In this document: positions 17,994 through 26,263 of the stretch, one piece after another | Position numbering within the stretch: position 1 is the first letter of the stretch | Layout of the letters: every line of letters begins with the position of its first letter | Assembly (NCBI GenBank): GCA_024742485.1 | Contig: JANSYK010000001.1 | Location: forward strand, 1,426,001-1,490,000 | DNA from: Alphaproteobacteria bacterium | Lineage (GTDB): Bacteria > Pseudomonadota > Alphaproteobacteria > Rhizobiales > Rhizobiaceae | DNA: 64,000 nt | Reading direction: 5' to 3' | Made by a program: the position numbers and the translations under genes | Notes under the pieces: model-generated | What the model was told of the DNA's origin: nothing | The model's database searches: none | The model's input: the letters and a program-made list of their open reading frames with translations, nothing else

Positions 17994-19153
17994 CTTACTG
18001 ACCCCGTAGATTGCGCCAGCCAATCCTCCGATACAAAATCTGATGTATGACGATGTTCTTTGAAACCAAAGAAAACCTCTAGAATGTCAATAATACGTGC
18101 CGAAGCCGCTCCATCTCCGTACGGTGAGACACCACGAGCCATGGAGCGGTATACCTGTTCATCATCTAAAAGCTCCTCAAGTGCTGCTCGCACATCGCAA
18201 TAATCCGTTCCAACCAGCCGAGAAACGCCGGCCATCAAAGCGTCGGGCCGCTCGGTCTCATTTCGGATGACTAGCACGGGTATTCCGAGCGCTGGTGCTT
18301 CCTCTTGAACCCCGCCAGAATCAGACAATATTACGTGGGCCTGACGCATTGCACCAACGAACTGTTCGTATTGGAGCGGTTCACAGAGCTTAGCCCTTGG
18401 GGAATTCTCAAAAATCTCTCGAGCCCTAGCGGCAACATTCGGGTTAGGATGAACCGGATAGAGAAGTTCCACATCATCGCGCGTATCCAATAAATCGGAA
18501 ACCGCCCGAAAGACATTCTCAAGCTGTACACCGAAGTTTTCACGTCGATGAGCCGTCATCAAAATCAATTTGCGACTAGAATCGATACCAGCCGGTGCGG
18601 TGTCGGAAATCGACATTACTGCATCAATCACCGTGTTGCCCGTGACCGCGATTGTTTCCTCTGCAACGCCTTCAGAGACAAGTGACCTATACGCGGCCTC
18701 GGTAGGCGCAAAATGCAAAGCAGAGAGTTTGCCGCATACAGTTCGGTTGAATTCTTCTGGAAATGGATCTTTGGTGTTTCCCGTTCGTAGTCCCGCCTCG
18801 ACATGGGCAAAGGGAATATCCTGATAAAAACAGCTCATCGCCGCAGCCATCACGGTGGTAGTGTCACCTTGAGCAATAACGAGGTCGGGCGTTTGTTCAA
18901 CGAGTATGGGCTCAATTACTTCAAACAATCGGCTTGTCAATCCGGACAAGGTCTGGTTATCAGTCATCACATCCAGATCAATGTCCGGACTAAGGCCAAA
19001 GGCTGAAAATGCACTGGCTGCCATATCTCGATGCTGTCCAGAGGACACCAACATCAAATCTGCCCATGCTGTCTCTCTTAGCGCGTTGACCACTGAGGAC
19101 ATCTTAATAATTTCGGGACGAGTACCAACCAAACAAAGTATACGTTTCCTCAT
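17990..19153 (-). CDS. wecB: UDP-N-acetylglucosamine 2-epimerase (non-hydrolysing)
   Basis: This enzyme interconverts UDP-GlcNAc and UDP-ManNAc, supplying a ManNAc-type precursor. The family signatures are plain: LVGTRPEIIKMSSVV at the N-terminus, AQGDTTTVMAAAMSCFYQ, HVEAGLRTGN with PFPEEFNR, ILMTAHRRENFG, and the SDSGGVQEEAPALGIPVLV donor-site loop with RNETERPDA. At 387 residues the length is normal. It is coupled to wzt upstream (ATGA) and to the large glycosyltransferase downstream (ATGA). No wecC (ManNAc dehydrogenase) is seen in the window, so UDP-ManNAc itself is probably used here, or it is oxidised by an enzyme encoded elsewhere. Confidence 0.95.
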   Translation of the reverse strand: MRKRILCLVGTRPEIIKMSSVVNALRETAWADLMLVSSGQHRDMAASAFSAFGLSPDIDLDVMTDNQTLSGLTSRLFEVIEPILVEQTPDLVIAQGDTTTVMAAAMSCFYQDIPFAHVEAGLRTGNTKDPFPEEFNRTVCGKLSALHFAPTEAAYRSLVSEGVAEETIAVTGNTVIDAVMSISDTAPAGIDSSRKLILMTAHRRENFGVQLENVFRAVSDLLDTRDDVELLYPVHPNPNVAARAREIFENSPRAKLCEPLQYEQFVGAMRQAHVILSDSGGVQEEAPALGIPVLVIRNETERPDALMAGVSRLVGTDYCDVRAALEELLDDEQVYRSMARGVSPYGDGAASARIIDILEVFFGFKEHRHTSDFVSEDWLAQSTGSVR

Positions 19154-19908
19154 TCTGTGCCCTCAAACAATTCCTTGTAAACCCCCAACACCTCATCGAC
19201 TGGTCCAAATGCCATGACATGACCAGCGTTTAAAAGCAGTGCTTTGTTACACCACTCACGAATGATCGGTTCCGAATGGGAGGCGAGAACAAGAATATTC
19301 GTTTTTTCAACAAACCCGGCCAAACGGTCATGCGCTTTTTGCATGAAGGCCGCATCGCCGGCCATCATCCATTCGTCCATCAGCAAAATATCTGGCGAAA
19401 GCGCTGTTGCGATACCAAGAGACAATCTCATCATCATACCAGATGAATAGGTTCTGACGGGGAGATCGAGATATTCTCCAAGTTCGGAAAATGCCGCGAT
19501 ATCCGGGGCAAACCTTTCAAAATACGTCGGTTTTATACCGAGATACATGCCACGCAGACGAATGTTTTCCCAGCCCGTCAGATCGCCGTCAAAACCGAGC
19601 CCCAGTTCGAGAAGCGGCATGATCATGCCTGATACCGCAACCGAACCTGTATCGGGCTCATAAATGCCTGCCATCACACGAAGAAGAGTCGACTTGCCAG
19701 CACCATTGGCCCCTATCAGGCCAAGGCGGTCTCCGGGCGCGATATTTAGGGATATATCTTCCAGTGCACGCACGGTCGGCGCCGAGCGGGCCGAGCGCAA
19801 AATTACCCCGCCTGTCGCTGTAGCAACGAGTGCTTTTTTGAAAGAACGATGTCCTGTATGCAAAATCGGGAAACTGATGGACACCCGATCCAAAATAATG
19901 TTTGCCAT
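19150..19908 (-). CDS. wzt: ABC transporter ATP-binding subunit for polysaccharide export (Wzt/KpsT-like)
   Basis: The ATPase of a polysaccharide export ABC transporter. It shows Walker A GANGAGKST, the signature YSSGMMMRLSLGIATAL, Walker B ILLMDEW and the switch His in LASHSE. The N-terminal segment ISFPILHTGHRSFKKAL upstream of Walker A is typical of O-antigen/capsule exporters. At 252 residues it lacks the C-terminal carbohydrate-binding domain that full-length Wzt proteins use to recognise a capped glycan, so it resembles KpsT or short Wzt. I chose the ATG at 19908, which lies 2 bp after the wzm stop; an in-frame upstream extension of 26 codons is inside wzm. It acts at the inner membrane with the permease encoded immediately upstream. 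Confidence 0.93.
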   Translation of the reverse strand: MANIILDRVSISFPILHTGHRSFKKALVATATGGVILRSARSAPTVRALEDISLNIAPGDRLGLIGANGAGKSTLLRVMAGIYEPDTGSVAVSGMIMPLLELGLGFDGDLTGWENIRLRGMYLGIKPTYFERFAPDIAAFSELGEYLDLPVRTYSSGMMMRLSLGIATALSPDILLMDEWMMAGDAAFMQKAHDRLAGFVEKTNILVLASHSEPIIREWCNKALLLNAGHVMAFGPVDEVLGVYKELFEGTE

Positions 19909-19910
19909 CT

Positions 19911-20741
19911 TTATACCCAGTAGATGATCTGACGTCGGCAACGCACAAACAGTGCGGCAGCAGCAAGCCACCCGACAACCAGGCAAAAGAGCGACATTGT
20001 CAGCAGCCCGGGCAAGATTTCGTCACCCAAAATCGGTGCGCGAATGAGTTCAATCAATGCCGCAAATCGATTCAATTGAACGATCCAGAGGTCAACGCGC
20101 TGCATCTTGTAATTCCACATAACCGGCGTGAGAAAGAACCCGATCTGCAGAACTGAGATTATGATCGGCGTGATGTCTCTGAATCGAGCACACAAGATGG
20201 CGACAATCAGACCAAGCCAAGTGAGATTCAAACAAACGATGACAAATCCCGGAATCAATTCCAACAGGTGCCACCCAACAGGCAGATCAAATGCAATGAA
20301 GATCACGATGTAGATTGGCACATTGTGTATGAAGGCAATCATGTTTCGAAAGACGACACGAAAGAGAATGGCCAACCTGGGGAGCCGCACCTGGCGCATC
20401 ATATGGCTTGAATCTGTATACGCCCCGCACGATTCGTTGATAGTGCCGGTGATGAACTGCCAAGTTGTGACACCAAGAGCCATGAAGGGCAGATATTCTG
20501 TCATATTCAGATTAAAGAGCCTCGCATAGAGCGGTCCCAGTCCGGCAATAAAAACTGCAGTGGTCAACGTGATCCAAAGCGGACCCAGCATCGATCCGCG
20601 ATATCGGTGCAATATGTCATTCCACGCGAGCGCCGACCAAAACCAGGAGAAACGCAATGCCTCTTTGAGATCACTCAGCGCCTGGGCAGACTGATTTGGT
20701 TTATCAGCAACTTTCGAGTTGTGTACCCTGCCCGTTTCCAA
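19911..20741 (-). CDS. wzm: ABC-2 type polysaccharide export permease (Wzm-like)
   Basis: The membrane subunit that moves the lipid-linked polysaccharide across the inner membrane. At 276 residues it shows about six hydrophobic segments (LWITLTTAVFIAGLGPLYA, FMALGVTTWQFITGTI, IAFIHNVPIYIVIFIAF, LIPGFVIVCLNLTWLGLIVAIL, IIISVLQIGFFLTPVMW, LLTMSLFCLVVGWLAAAALF). The N-terminal RYRGSMLGPLWITL motif is typical of ABC-2 exporters in O-antigen loci. ILCARFRDI and FFLTPVMW are also family-typical. It is followed by wzt with 2 bp spacing and preceded by hddA with 5 bp spacing, so one mRNA is expected. The presence of an ABC exporter argues for synthesis of the full chain in the cytoplasm rather than a Wzx/Wzy mechanism. 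Confidence 0.93.
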   Translation of the reverse strand: METGRVHNSKVADKPNQSAQALSDLKEALRFSWFWSALAWNDILHRYRGSMLGPLWITLTTAVFIAGLGPLYARLFNLNMTEYLPFMALGVTTWQFITGTINESCGAYTDSSHMMRQVRLPRLAILFRVVFRNMIAFIHNVPIYIVIFIAFDLPVGWHLLELIPGFVIVCLNLTWLGLIVAILCARFRDITPIIISVLQIGFFLTPVMWNYKMQRVDLWIVQLNRFAALIELIRAPILGDEILPGLLTMSLFCLVVGWLAAAALFVRCRRQIIYWV

Positions 20742-20746
20742 CAGTT

Positions 20747-21739
20747 CTATCCTTTGAGTATCGTCGAACCATGCCGATCCATTCCGACTGGAATTAGGCT
20801 TAGACCGTGCAAGGCCTGCTCAAACCTTTTCCGCATTTCAGGACGAACCACCATAAGGAGAAACCCGCCGCCGCCAGCGCCGCAGAGCTTGCCTCCGAGG
20901 GCGCCAGCTTTCAGCGCAGCATCATACAAATCATCAATATCTGTTGTGGTGATGCCAATCGAGAGTTTTCTTTTCGTTTGCCAGCCTTCTTTCATCATGG
21001 CCCCGAATTCCCCAATCATTTGCTCAGGGTCATTCATTTCCAAAACATCGACCGCCTGACTGACAAGCGCAAGCAGGTGAGAGAGCTCGTTATCAATCTT
21101 GCCTTCACGTGTTGCTGTAACCTGATGTACCGCAACCTCCGATGAAAAACGCGTGCGCCTCGTGTAAACGAGGACTAAAGACGACAGCAAATAATTGAGG
21201 CACTCTTCGGACATGTTCACGGGCGTTATCTGAATGCGGCCATTCACAAAGTCGAAGCGATTCATTCCTCCAAAGGCGGCATGCAACTGATCCTGAACAC
21301 CAACATTCTCCTTCAACAGATTCTGTTCGACGTGAATCGCAGCCTGGCTGAGATCAAGTCGAGTCATGGATTGCTTCCGGAGAGCGCTGGCCAGATTGAT
21401 CAAGCCAACTGTGAATGCGGAGGAACTTCCCATACCGCTGGATGCAGGTAGATCAGACTGAATTGAGATATCCAGTGCATCCTCAATGCGATAGTGTCCC
21501 AGCACCTCGCGTATCACCGGATGCTCGATCTCTGAGTGGGCCTTCACGCGTTCGAGCTTGGAGTAACTCACCCGATATTTGTAGTCAATTATGTCCGTCA
21601 ATCTGAGGGCGCTGATATAGATGTATCGGTCAATCGCCATCCCCACCACTGCACCTGGATGACGCTGAAAATAGTCAGGATAATCAGTCCCACCTCCGAA
21701 GAAACTGACTCTCAAAGGCGTGCGTGACGAAAGAAGCAT
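20747..21739 (-). CDS. hddA: D-glycero-alpha-D-manno-heptose 7-phosphate kinase (GHMP family)
   Basis: HddA phosphorylates heptose 7-phosphate at C1 to the 1,7-bisphosphate. It is a GHMP kinase of 330 residues: the N-terminal RTPLRVSFFGGGTDYPDYF is diagnostic of HddA-like sugar kinases, LPASSGMGSSSAFTVGL is the GHMP ATP-binding motif 2, and KLCGAGGGGFLLMVV is motif 3. KENVGVQDQ lies at the family's conserved position. The other three GDP-heptose enzymes (GmhA, GmhB-like, HddC) are encoded 16 kb away at the left end of the locus, so the set is complete but split. The gene lies 6 bp after the NAD-dependent epimerase gene and 5 bp before wzm. Confidence 0.9.
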   Translation of the reverse strand: MLLSSRTPLRVSFFGGGTDYPDYFQRHPGAVVGMAIDRYIYISALRLTDIIDYKYRVSYSKLERVKAHSEIEHPVIREVLGHYRIEDALDISIQSDLPASSGMGSSSAFTVGLINLASALRKQSMTRLDLSQAAIHVEQNLLKENVGVQDQLHAAFGGMNRFDFVNGRIQITPVNMSEECLNYLLSSLVLVYTRRTRFSSEVAVHQVTATREGKIDNELSHLLALVSQAVDVLEMNDPEQMIGEFGAMMKEGWQTKRKLSIGITTTDIDDLYDAALKAGALGGKLCGAGGGGFLLMVVRPEMRKRFEQALHGLSLIPVGMDRHGSTILKG

Positions 21740-21745
21740 CTGGCT

Positions 21746-22684
21746 TCACACGTTGCTGTATCGACCGTTGCGAAGCATACGATAACCTCGCACAAGCTCA
21801 GCAATTCCGGCGTCCAAGGTGTGATCAGGATACCACCCCGTTTTTTCAATCTTCTCGTTGGAGACGATGTAATCCCGCTTGTCCGGATCCTCACCAATCG
21901 GCGCAGTTGTCCAGACAAACTCCGGCACGTGTTCCTTAATTTTTGCACACAATTCCAGTTTGGAAAGATTTGCGCTCGACAAGCCCACATTGAAGGCATT
22001 GGAATTCATTTTCTCATAATTGTCGATTGCATGGAGAAATGCTTTGCTCACGTCGCGCACATGAATGTAGTTGCGCTTCGCATCGCCCTCAAAAATTACG
22101 ACTGCCCGGTCTGTTACAGCCCTCCAAGTGAAGTCATTCACTAAAAGGTCGATGCGCATTCTTGGCGCCATACCAAATACCGTTGCAAGCCGGAGGGTCA
22201 CTCCATTTCCACGGTCCAGTATCGCTCTTTCCGCCTCGACTTTTGTTGTTCCATAGAGTGAGATTGGGTTGAGTGGCGTTTCCTCAGTGCAGAACTGGTC
22301 CTTCTGTCCGATTCCATAGCCTGAGTTTGTGGTCGGATAAATGATCCGCTGTTCTTTGCTCATCAGTTTCAACATCATCTTGACCGCATCAAGGTTTATA
22401 GTCTGTGCGGCAATTGGATCCTGCTTGCACAGAGGGGCTCCGACGAGCGCAGCCAGCGGAATGATGATATCGGCTGATTTCAAAAGTGAACGGACCAAAT
22501 CCTCATCCCGGGCGTCACCACGCACCGGCTCAAACCCTGCATCTATCGACGATGCGGCAAGGCTGGTATCGCCACGTTCAAATGTATCCAATGCCACGAC
22601 CCGATACTTTCGCGCCAGTAGCGCTGGAACAAGAATGGAACCAAGGTATCCGCCAGCTCCGGTAATCAAAACACGCTCGTTCAT
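21746..22684 (-). CDS. NAD-dependent nucleotide-sugar epimerase/dehydratase (extended SDR)
   Basis: An extended SDR of 312 residues resembling UDP-glucose 4-epimerase-like proteins. It begins MNERVLITGAGGYLGSILVPAL (NAD-binding GxxGxxG), continues with IIIPLAALVGAPLCKQDP, has the YPTTNSGYG segment where the catalytic Ser/Thr lies, and carries YGTTKVEAE (Tyr and Lys). GDAKRNYIHVRDVSKAF is the conserved substrate-domain stretch. I set the start at 22684 because an AAGG sequence lies nine bases upstream; the longer frame adds 14 codons with no similarity. It is the first gene of the long leftward operon (hddA, wzm, wzt, wecB, two glycosyltransferases, Fcl-like, methyltransferase, SDR). Being next to hddA, it might act on GDP-heptose, but this is inference. 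Confidence 0.82.
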   Translation of the reverse strand: MNERVLITGAGGYLGSILVPALLARKYRVVALDTFERGDTSLAASSIDAGFEPVRGDARDEDLVRSLLKSADIIIPLAALVGAPLCKQDPIAAQTINLDAVKMMLKLMSKEQRIIYPTTNSGYGIGQKDQFCTEETPLNPISLYGTTKVEAERAILDRGNGVTLRLATVFGMAPRMRIDLLVNDFTWRAVTDRAVVIFEGDAKRNYIHVRDVSKAFLHAIDNYEKMNSNAFNVGLSSANLSKLELCAKIKEHVPEFVWTTAPIGEDPDKRDYIVSNEKIEKTGWYPDHTLDAGIAELVRGYRMLRNGRYSNV

Positions 22685-22867
22685 AAATCGGACCTTTAGA
22701 AATGAGATATGATGGACGGTATCCAAAAATGGATCGGATTCTCGACCAAGTGATTGTCACAACTCGTGCCACCGTCTCTCGGTTTTTCTACCAGATCACA
22801 AAAAACGGCGGCGTTGAGGCTAAAAAAACCGCCAATCGGAGCATTGAAACCCATAAACTTCGACGGC

Positions 22868-23149
22868 TCAATCATTAGTAGCCTTCGAAGAAGCGTCATA
22901 TTGAGACCGTTGCCATCTGTCTAGTTCATTCTCTCGAAATAATAGTCTTTCCTGGCACGGATTTAACAACTTGACATTTCGAAGTATTATGTTTTGTGAA
23001 AAGTGGTGGTAGAGGCGACCGGCTGTTAGATCCATGGCCATGCGCTTATGCAGATCATCAGATCGAATCAATCGGCTCCTCAGAAAATAGTTTTGATAGT
23101 CATCACGTGAAAACACCACCCGCCGCCGGCCTGGATATTTCACAGTCAT
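22868..23149 (-). CDS. Short open frame of uncertain status, no recognisable family
   Basis: The 555-bp space between two leftward genes (22685-23240) holds one 93-codon frame. Its product is basic and hydrophilic (MTVKYPGRRRVVFSRDDYQN at the start) with no recognisable domain, signal or membrane segment, and no strong ribosome-binding site. It may be a small orphan gene, a decayed remnant from past rearrangement of the locus, or chance. The remainder of the interval probably includes the promoter of the long operon starting at 22684; I see no other feature in it. Confidence 0.25.
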   Translation of the reverse strand: MTVKYPGRRRVVFSRDDYQNYFLRSRLIRSDDLHKRMAMDLTAGRLYHHFSQNIILRNVKLLNPCQERLLFRENELDRWQRSQYDASSKATND

Positions 23150-23240
23150 TTCCGCCGTAGGTGCGTTCCGATTTGCATATCGGCATCGTCAGGCAATTCA
23201 GATCCACCAGATATCGCGTTGTTTCGGGATATGAGTGAAA

Positions 23241-24359
23241 CTATCTATGCCACCTCTGAAAGAACTGCAGGATGTTCGTGCCGAACGTTCCCCAGTCCAA
23301 TTTCTCGGCAGCAGTTTTGCCAGCCCCTGTCGAGTAACCCTCAATCAGCGAGGGCTGGTTGATAAACTCAAGAATCGCCTCTCTAATCGCGTCCGATGAA
23401 ACATCACGCGTAACTGATCCCGTGACCCCCTGTTCGACCTGCTCCGGGAGGCCGCCAACCGGTGTCGCTATGACAGGCCTGTGGCGAGCATATGCCGTTG
23501 GAATGATTCCAGACTGACTTGCTTCAGTATAAGGCAGAACCACAATATCGGCCCAATCCACATTGGTGACAAATTCCGCTTCCGACAGCCAGCCTTGCCT
23601 CAGTTCTATTTGTTTTAGGGCTTCGGCCTTCGACTGCAAATCCGGGTCATTGAGTGATCCGGCAATTCTCACAGACAGTAGTTCGGGGTCAATTGCCCCA
23701 ACCGCACGTATAAAAAGATCAACACCTTTATATTTGCGCAATCGCCCGGCCAACAGAATGCGCAAGGGCTTTCGTTGCGGGTACCTCGGAGCAGTCGGAG
23801 TATCTAATCTCAAATCGGGAAAGACAAAGCTCGGATGAGCTATTGTTTGTTGCCGCTTGATCACAAGATGCTTTCGCAACCGCAACCGACGGTGGACAAA
23901 GTCCGTGTGCGTTATTATCGCGTCACTGTACCCAATCAAATATTGTTCGAGCCAACGCAGAACAGGTACGCTGTCCCCTGGGTGGCTAGACGCATCGTGA
24001 ATAATGGTGATGACCGGAATCCCAAGTTGTCGCAAGCGTCTGACCAAGAAGATGTCCCAATAACCGGTCATAGCCAATACGCAAAAGTCCGGTCGCCATT
24101 CCTGAAGTCGCCGGATGACAGGATCGACGATTCTTGAGATAAAAAGTGTACGTTGCGCAAACTGTGTCACAGATCGATAGGTCTTGATCGGCAGATCAAC
24201 CGATGTACGAACGTAATCTGATTCAAATATCTCTGCATCTTCAGCAAGAGAAAGTAGCACTTCGCAGCCACAGCTTGTCCGAAGGGCATCGGACAACTCA
24301 AATGCTATTCTTGGCCCGCTGCCAAACCGCCCCCATTGCCAGACAAAAACCTTACGCAT
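23241..24359 (-). CDS. GT4-family glycosyltransferase
   Basis: A 372-residue GT-B transferase. The N-domain opens MRKVFVWQWGRFGSGPRIAFELSDAL. The linker and donor domain contain LRILLAGRLRKYKGVDLFIRA, IAGSLNDPD, and the loop IVVLPYTEASQSGIIPTAYARHRPVIATPVGGLPE, which is the GT4 nucleotide-sugar site in which E-x7-E is represented by ExSQSGIIPTA. HPGDSVPVLRWLEQYLI and ITIIHDAS are also typical. I chose the ATG at 24359; a TTG two codons earlier is also in frame. The gene is transcribed away from the GT4 gene at 24736, with a 376-bp shared upstream region. Sugar specificity is unknown. Confidence 0.85.
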   Translation of the reverse strand: MRKVFVWQWGRFGSGPRIAFELSDALRTSCGCEVLLSLAEDAEIFESDYVRTSVDLPIKTYRSVTQFAQRTLFISRIVDPVIRRLQEWRPDFCVLAMTGYWDIFLVRRLRQLGIPVITIIHDASSHPGDSVPVLRWLEQYLIGYSDAIITHTDFVHRRLRLRKHLVIKRQQTIAHPSFVFPDLRLDTPTAPRYPQRKPLRILLAGRLRKYKGVDLFIRAVGAIDPELLSVRIAGSLNDPDLQSKAEALKQIELRQGWLSEAEFVTNVDWADIVVLPYTEASQSGIIPTAYARHRPVIATPVGGLPEQVEQGVTGSVTRDVSSDAIREAILEFINQPSLIEGYSTGAGKTAAEKLDWGTFGTNILQFFQRWHR

Positions 24360-24735
24360 GATCAAACAAAGCTACTTCTCGCTGGTGTGATCGGCGGTAC
24401 TCAGCACTTGACACACATCTTCAAATGCCAAATGCCTCATACCAGCGCTTTAGAATCGAACAATCATTTACGACAAACATATGCGTTACTCGGATTATCA
24501 GCCCACGTAAAAATTATCTTTCATTTCCCACAACGTCGAATTGAACCAAACGTTGCGTCAATCTCTAAGTGCTACACACCTACACAAAAGATCAAGTGAA
24601 GATCTGATGTTACACCACTTTAACGCTTGCTGACTGGGAATTTGTCACTTAGGGTTGGATAAGTGGGCAAAGCGGCTTGGAAACCAGATAGAATTAGACT
24701 TAGAGTGCAATTCACTGTGTTGGGGCGGTGACTGA
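24360..24735. other. Divergent intergenic region, likely promoters only
   Basis: This 376-bp gap separates two divergently transcribed glycosyltransferase genes. It is moderately AT-rich, has no convincing open frame on either strand and no strong inverted repeat that I could see. It most likely carries two promoters, but no sequence stands out enough to be called. Confidence 0.4.
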
Positions 24736-25995
24736 ATGGGTTCATTTTCGCGAGGAGCAAGTCGTAAACGTTCCGTTGTATTTGTCTGCAACGAGTTATG
24801 GGCTTTTCGTCGCCACCGCGAATATTTGGCTTTAACGCTCAAAAAGCTGGCACTTCAGGTTGTTCTTTATGCGGACAACACTGAGGGTTTGAGCGACGAT
24901 CTTCAATATGAGTTCCGGCGATTGAGAATCGAGCGCTTTCGGTTTGATCTTCTTCGTGATCTTCTTATGTTCTTCACTCTTGTGCGTGTGCTACACCGGG
25001 ATAAACCCAACATATTGCATCTGATCAATCTGAAGCCGTATCTTTATGGAGGGCTAGCGGCCTTTTTCGCCCGTTTGCTTGGCTGGCGCGGTAATCTGGT
25101 CATCACCGTCGCCGGCCTTGGAAGATTGTACGACCCGGACTATCAGGCCACCTGGTGGAAACGAATGAGGTGTCTTGTCGTTGAAACTGCACTTCGTGTG
25201 AGTACACGTCATGCGAAAGTTACATTTGAAACGGAGCATGACCGGGATTTCTGGCTGAAACGCAATTTGATTGCACCGGCCCAAGCGACAGTTGTCAATG
25301 GAACCGGCGTTGATTTGAATGCTTATTCGCCAGGCTACAGGCAGGCGGAGAATGGCATGCTACGCATTTTGTACGCAGGAAGGCTTCTGCGGAGCAAGGG
25401 GCTTGATATTTTCTTGGACGCGGCCTCAATCATCAACTCCAGTTCAATTCAACCAGGTGTCGAAATGTTGGTGGCCGGATTTGAGGAAAATGATCCGGAT
25501 TCCGTTTCTGTAAGCTTGTTGAGCAACAACCCTGATGTCAATTTCCTTGGAACAGTTTCTGAGATGCCAGAACTGTTGCGTGGAATTGATATCGTTGCTC
25601 TGCCATCACGCTACAACGAAGGCATTCCACGCATCCTGATTGAGGCGGCAGCTACCGGCTGCATTCCGATTTCTACAAAATTTCCTGGAAGCGACGCGCT
25701 GATTGATGACAATGTTACTGGCATTTTCGTAACCAACAATCGAGGCCTTACATTGGCAGAGGAGCTTGCGCGGTTGATTTTGGGTCTCAGAGACGATCCT
25801 GAACTGCGTCAGTATTTGTCTGAAAATGCGACCGAACGCGTTCGAAGTCATGGATTCAGCGAAACGGAGATACTATCGACCTTCCTACATTTATATGGCC
25901 TGACTGAGCGGTTCAGACAGGACCGTACTAACGCACCAGATGACTTGTCAGGAGGGCCTTTCCTTGAACGCCATGAGTTGCAAATCGCCCGGTAA
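24736..25995 (+). CDS. GT4-family glycosyltransferase
   Basis: A 419-residue GT4 transferase similar to enzymes that add an early sugar (often GalNAc or related) to undecaprenyl-linked glycans. N-domain features are VVFVCNELWAFRRHREYLAL and PNILHLINLKPYLYGGLAAF, followed by LVITVAGLGRLYDPD. The donor domain shows NGTGVDLNAYSP, LRILYAGRLLRSKGLDIFLDA, and IVALPSRYNEGIPRILIEAAATGCIPI, with both glutamates of the E-x7-E motif. The TVAGLG and YNEGIPR segments are typical of the WbpY/PglA-like subgroup. It is a single rightward gene between leftward units. The C-terminal 30 residues after GLTERF are poorly conserved. The real substrate is not determined. Confidence 0.85.
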   Translation: MGSFSRGASRKRSVVFVCNELWAFRRHREYLALTLKKLALQVVLYADNTEGLSDDLQYEFRRLRIERFRFDLLRDLLMFFTLVRVLHRDKPNILHLINLKPYLYGGLAAFFARLLGWRGNLVITVAGLGRLYDPDYQATWWKRMRCLVVETALRVSTRHAKVTFETEHDRDFWLKRNLIAPAQATVVNGTGVDLNAYSPGYRQAENGMLRILYAGRLLRSKGLDIFLDAASIINSSSIQPGVEMLVAGFEENDPDSVSVSLLSNNPDVNFLGTVSEMPELLRGIDIVALPSRYNEGIPRILIEAAATGCIPISTKFPGSDALIDDNVTGIFVTNNRGLTLAEELARLILGLRDDPELRQYLSENATERVRSHGFSETEILSTFLHLYGLTERFRQDRTNAPDDLSGGPFLERHELQIAR

Positions 25996-26263
25996 GCGCA
26001 GTACGACCATCTGCTTTTTTCCATTTGTGTAGTTCACGCTACCGTAGCGCCAAATGGCGATATTTCTCGGGTGATGTTTCATTGGTGGCAATTTGTTGAT
26101 GTAACGACAATCCACCCGAAAACCAAAGGCAATCATTAAATGGCAAATGACTCATCCAGTTTAATGATGAATTATATAAGCAGGCACTTATCGCTACGGT
26201 CTTCTGTTCTTTGACGTAACGGGAAAGCAACCTCAGCCAGAGTTTGCTCGAGAGACGGAGCAT
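25996..26263. other. Spacer holding the possible displaced rfbD tail
   Basis: This 268-bp interval follows the glycosyltransferase stop and the rfbD stop (convergent genes). The part nearest rfbD contains minus-strand sequence that, in another frame, reads as a plausible RmlD C-terminus (see findings). No other gene is evident. Confidence 0.35.
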
